Shown: piece by piece, positions 61,640 to 64,000 of the stretch
How the letters are laid out: each line of letters begins with the position of its first letter
Position numbering within the stretch: the stretch's first letter is position 1
Assembly (NCBI GenBank): GCA_963754385.1
Contig: CAVWGE010000002.1
Location: forward strand, 372,001 to 436,000
Direction: 5' to 3'
Length of the DNA: 64,000 nucleotides
Source: 9FT-COMBO-48-23 sp963754385
GTDB taxonomy: Bacteria; Chloroflexota; Dehalococcoidia; GIF9; UBA5629
Position numbers and translations under genes: made by a program
The notes under the pieces: generated by a model
Database searches by the model: none
The model's input: only the letters and a program-made list of their open reading frames with translations
Told to the model about the DNA's origin: nothing

Positions 61640-61902
61640 TGGCACACAAGAAGGGCGGAGGCAGCACACGTTACGGACGTGACAGTCAGTCCAAGCGGCT
61701 GGGTGTGAAAAGATATGCCGGTCAGCAGGTTCATGCCGGCACCATATTGGTCAGACAGCGCGGAACTCGCATTTATCCGGGCAACAACGTCGGCATTGGC
61801 AGAGACCACACCCTGTTCGCCCTGATTGACGGCACCGTCAAATACGAACCGGCAACCAAGGACCGAAAGAAAGTTAGCGTTTATACAGAGCAAGCGAAAT
61901 GA
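61639..61902 (+). CDS. rpmA: 50S ribosomal protein L27
   Basis: This is an 87-residue protein: AHKKGGGSTRYGRDSQSKRL (2-21), then GTILVRQRGTRIYPGNNVGI and DHTLFALIDGTV. The start shares one base with the stop of rplU (TAATG), giving tight coupling. No N-terminal cleavage extension is seen. Confidence 0.97.
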   Translation: MAHKKGGGSTRYGRDSQSKRLGVKRYAGQQVHAGTILVRQRGTRIYPGNNVGIGRDHTLFALIDGTVKYEPATKDRKKVSVYTEQAK

Positions 61903-62105
61903 AGGCTAAAATACATCCTGAATACTATAACGATGCTAAGGTCATCTGCTCCTGTGGCAATACCTTCACCACCGGCTCCACCAGGAAGGTGCTTAAGGTG
62001 GAGTTGTGCAGCAAATGCCATCCATTCTTCACCGGCGAGCAGAAGATAGTTGATACAGCAGGCAGAGTGGAACGCTTCAAACGCCGCTACAAGATGACCG
62101 ACTAG
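61899..62105 (+). CDS. rpmE: 50S ribosomal protein L31
   Basis: This is a 68-residue L31 of the zinc-binding (C+) type. C18, C20 and the CSKCHPFF pair (C38, C41) are present. It begins MKAKIHPEY. It overlaps rpmA by 4 bp (ATGA). Confidence 0.97.
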   Translation: MKAKIHPEYYNDAKVICSCGNTFTTGSTRKVLKVELCSKCHPFFTGEQKIVDTAGRVERFKRRYKMTD

Positions 62106-62128
62106 ACCTGAAGGTCTGTCCGCTGCTG

Positions 62129-63040
62129 ATGATGGCAAACTCAAAACCATTCTATTACGGTGGGCAAGCGGTAATCGAAGGCGTGATGATGCGGGGACGG
62201 GAAAATGTGGCTGTCGCCGTCCGCCGTCCCGATGGTGAGATAAATGTAACCAACCAGCCACTTGCCAGTATTTACAAAGGTCACCTGAGAAACTGGCCCT
62301 TCATCAGGGGCATAATCGTACTTATCGAGACTCTAGCCCTCGGCACTCAAGCCATATTTCACTCCGCCCAAATTGCCGCAGCCGAGGAAGACGAAAAAAG
62401 CATATCCCCGACACTGCTGTGGGGAGGCGTGGCTATCGCTGTTGCCTTCGCCGTAGGCCTATTCTTTATCGTCCCCTTGCTGCTCACCCGCTATCTAGTC
62501 TACCCATATATTGCCTCAGCCTTAATCTGCAACATCATCGAGGGCATCGTACGCATCATCATCTTTATCGCCTACCTGAAGCTGATAAGTCTGATGCCCG
62601 ATATAAAGAGGGTCTTCGCCTATCACGGCGCCGAACACAAGGTGGTCAACGCCTACGAAGCTGGAATGCCACTGGAACTGGACTACGTCAAAAACTACTC
62701 TACCGCCCATACCCGCTGCGGCACCAGCTTCCTGCTGGCAGTTCTGGTTATCTCCATAATTGTCTTCGCCCTGCTCGGTCGTCCGCCGCTGTGGCTGGGC
62801 ATACTGTCCCGCATCGTTCTCATCCCTGTCATCGCCGCCCTCGGCTATGAATTTGTCCGCTTCGGAGCTGCCCACAGCCAGAACTGGCTAGTACGTGGCC
62901 TACTTATCCCAGGCCTTCGATTACAGGCCATGACCACGGGAGAACCAAACGACAGCCAACTGGAAACAGCCTTGTCAGCCTTGAAGAAGGTCATCGAAGC
63001 CGATAGCAGCGAGCCATTAATCTCTAACAATCAAGCTTAG
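62129..63040 (+). CDS. DUF1385 membrane protein (YqhQ-like)
   Basis: This is a 303-residue protein; two consecutive ATGs are possible. YYGGQAVIEGVMMRGREN (~9-26) and AYHGAEHKVVNAYEAG (~167-182) are DUF1385 signatures. Four hydrophobic spans follow in ~91-150 and 196-245. It sits behind rpmE, which is the usual place in many Gram-positive and Chloroflexi genomes. Function unknown; a putative metal-dependent membrane enzyme. Confidence 0.92.
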   Translation: MMANSKPFYYGGQAVIEGVMMRGRENVAVAVRRPDGEINVTNQPLASIYKGHLRNWPFIRGIIVLIETLALGTQAIFHSAQIAAAEEDEKSISPTLLWGGVAIAVAFAVGLFFIVPLLLTRYLVYPYIASALICNIIEGIVRIIIFIAYLKLISLMPDIKRVFAYHGAEHKVVNAYEAGMPLELDYVKNYSTAHTRCGTSFLLAVLVISIIVFALLGRPPLWLGILSRIVLIPVIAALGYEFVRFGAAHSQNWLVRGLLIPGLRLQAMTTGEPNDSQLETALSALKKVIEADSSEPLISNNQA

Positions 63041-63357
63041 CCTATATCTTCCTTATCGAACTTCTGGAAGAAGCAGCTCCAGTTACCAGTATGACATACC
63101 GGGCCTGCTGGTTTAGCCCGGATCAGTATAGTATCGCTGTCACAGTCCTTAGCCATAGATTGCACCTTCAGAATGCTGCCGGAGGTAGCCCCTTTGTGCC
63201 ATAGTTCTTGCCGGCTGCGGCTATAGAACCAGACTTCGCCGCTATCCAGCGTCCGCTGCAGAGCTTCCTTATCAGCGTAACCCAACATCAGCACCTCACC
63301 GCTATCAGCATCTTGAATTATGACCGGAATTAAACCTTTGTCATTGAATTCCAACAT
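63037..63357 (-). CDS. hisI: Phosphoribosyl-AMP cyclohydrolase
   Basis: This is a 106-residue protein: GEVLMLGYADKEALQRTL (~19-36), WFYSRSRQELWHKGATSG (~42-59), DCDSDTILIRAKPAGPVCHT (~71-90) with the metal-binding Asp/Cys residues and the terminal CF. The second (PRA-PH, HisE) domain is not fused. It opens the imidazole precursor ring in histidine synthesis. It follows hisA by 36 bp and overlaps the DUF1385 gene tail by 4 bp, convergently. Confidence 0.95.
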   Translation of the reverse strand: MLEFNDKGLIPVIIQDADSGEVLMLGYADKEALQRTLDSGEVWFYSRSRQELWHKGATSGSILKVQSMAKDCDSDTILIRAKPAGPVCHTGNWSCFFQKFDKEDIG

Positions 63358-63393
63358 ATCATCACCTCTTCTTGGACAGGTCTGTCCGCTTTC

Positions 63394-64000
63394 TCATAGC
63401 CCCAATGCCAGAGCCTCTTTGAGGTCTACATCGCCGGTGTAAAGCGCCTTACCCACAATAGCCCCCTCTACTCCAAGCTCTTTAAGCTTCCTCAGGTGAC
63501 CCAATGCCGAAATGCCACCGGCAGCAATTATAGGCAGATTTACACCTTTGACCATCTCGGCTATGGCTTCAAAATCCGGCTCAGTCAAAGTGCCGTCGCG
63601 TTTTATATCGGTATAAATAATACGTCTCACTCCCATAGCCGCCATCTGAAGGCCAAACTTCAAAGCCCTAATTTCCGTACCCTCCACCCAACCATGAGTA
63701 GCTACATGCCCATCGCGGGCATCTATGCCGACCACTATAGCCTCGCCGTATTTCTGGCATAACCTCTCTACTAGCTTTGAATTTTCCACCGCCGCCGTCC
63801 CCAGAATAACCCGGTTTATCCCGACGGCTAGCAGCTTTGCCACTGTAGCTTCATCCCTTATACCACCACCCAGTTGCACGGGTAAGCCAACCCGCTTTAC
63901 CATAGCCTCGACAACAGCAATATTACGCAGCTCGCCACCGGCAGCTCCGTCCAGGTCAACCAAGTGCAGCCGACCAGCCCCCTGAGCCTGCCAGTTAAGA
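63394..64000 (-). CDS. hisA: HisA isomerase (ProFAR isomerase), N-terminus cut by window
   Basis: This is an (alpha/beta)8 barrel open to the window edge; ~202 of the usual ~240 residues are present. LHLVDLDGAAGG, PVQLGGGIRDEATV, VGIDARDGHVATHGW, YTDIKRDGTLTEPDF and PIIAAGGISALG are HisA motifs with the catalytic Asp pair (the second in TDIKRDG). The enzyme isomerises ProFAR in histidine synthesis. Other his genes should lie beyond the window. Confidence 0.95.
   Translation of the reverse strand, partial: LNWQAQGAGRLHLVDLDGAAGGELRNIAVVEAMVKRVGLPVQLGGGIRDEATVAKLLAVGINRVILGTAAVENSKLVERLCQKYGEAIVVGIDARDGHVATHGWVEGTEIRALKFGLQMAAMGVRRIIYTDIKRDGTLTEPDFEAIAEMVKGVNLPIIAAGGISALGHLRKLKELGVEGAIVGKALYTGDVDLKEALALGL

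Overview
The window most resembles the chromosome of an anaerobic Chloroflexota bacterium of the Dehalococcoidia type. This is inferred from gene content, not from a marker gene. The hints are a cobalamin-dependent methylmalonyl-CoA mutase, a bifunctional archaeal-type FBP aldolase/phosphatase, a CobO-type corrinoid adenosyltransferase, the rplU-rpmA-rpmE-DUF1385 block and several acyl-CoA genes. No rRNA, complete tRNA or CRISPR array was seen.

Left flank (1-15.0 kb). A co-directional acyl-CoA/transport block comes first: a truncated acyl-CoA ligase, a thiolase-like protein, its DUF35 OB-fold partner, a MaoC hydratase and a complete branched-chain amino-acid-type ABC importer (binding protein, LivH, LivM, LivG, LivF). 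A 678-bp tandem duplication inside it has left a broken second copy of the end of the binding-protein gene. An MFS carrier, a decayed ferredoxin fragment, an unknown membrane protein and a ketopantoate reductase follow. They are separated by degenerate, related insertion-sequence ends and by a 28-nt tRNA 3' fragment.

Island (15.09-54.07 kb). The last seven codons and the stop of dnaN occur twice in the same orientation: at the real gene (54,056) and as an isolated scrap at 15,078-15,101. Both copies encode MPMFVQW-stop, but with different synonymous codons. A large serine recombinase ends inside the right-hand copy. The simplest reading is a 38,978-bp genomic island inserted into the 3' end of dnaN, carrying a replacement for the DnaN tail. 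From left to right it holds: a P-loop ATPase with a C-terminal HTH; an IS110 transposase; a site-2 protease; a nitroreductase; an Mre11/Rad50-like pair whose ATPase is split by an in-frame amber codon; a membrane Cas4-like nuclease split over two reading frames; a metallo-beta-lactamase-fold protein; a RadC N-domain protein coupled to a type IIG restriction-modification enzyme; an AAA ATPase + PIN-like pair; a DUF429 protein; NadE; a three-gene cassette of unknown function; a DUF262-HNH-AlbA fusion; a type ISP restriction-modification enzyme; small stress or housekeeping-like genes; an iteron-like repeat zone; and a replication/recombination module (HTH protein, AbrB-like protein, Toprim-SF3 primase-helicase, Zn-HTH protein, tyrosine recombinase, Zn-ribbon protein, serine recombinase).

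Right flank (54.06-64 kb). This is conserved housekeeping DNA: dnaN, moaC, moaA, rdgB, FBP aldolase/phosphatase, methylmalonyl-CoA mutase large subunit, cobalamin adenosyltransferase, ribosomal proteins L21, L27 and L31, a DUF1385 protein, hisI and the start-truncated hisA. Two kinds of interspersed non-coding repeat lie between these genes.

The best candidates for undescribed systems are the dnaN-targeted island as a whole, the AAA/PIN pair, the 33.6-37.1 kb three-gene membrane cassette, the RadC-N/type IIG coupling and the split membrane Cas4-like protein beside the split SbcC-like ATPase.
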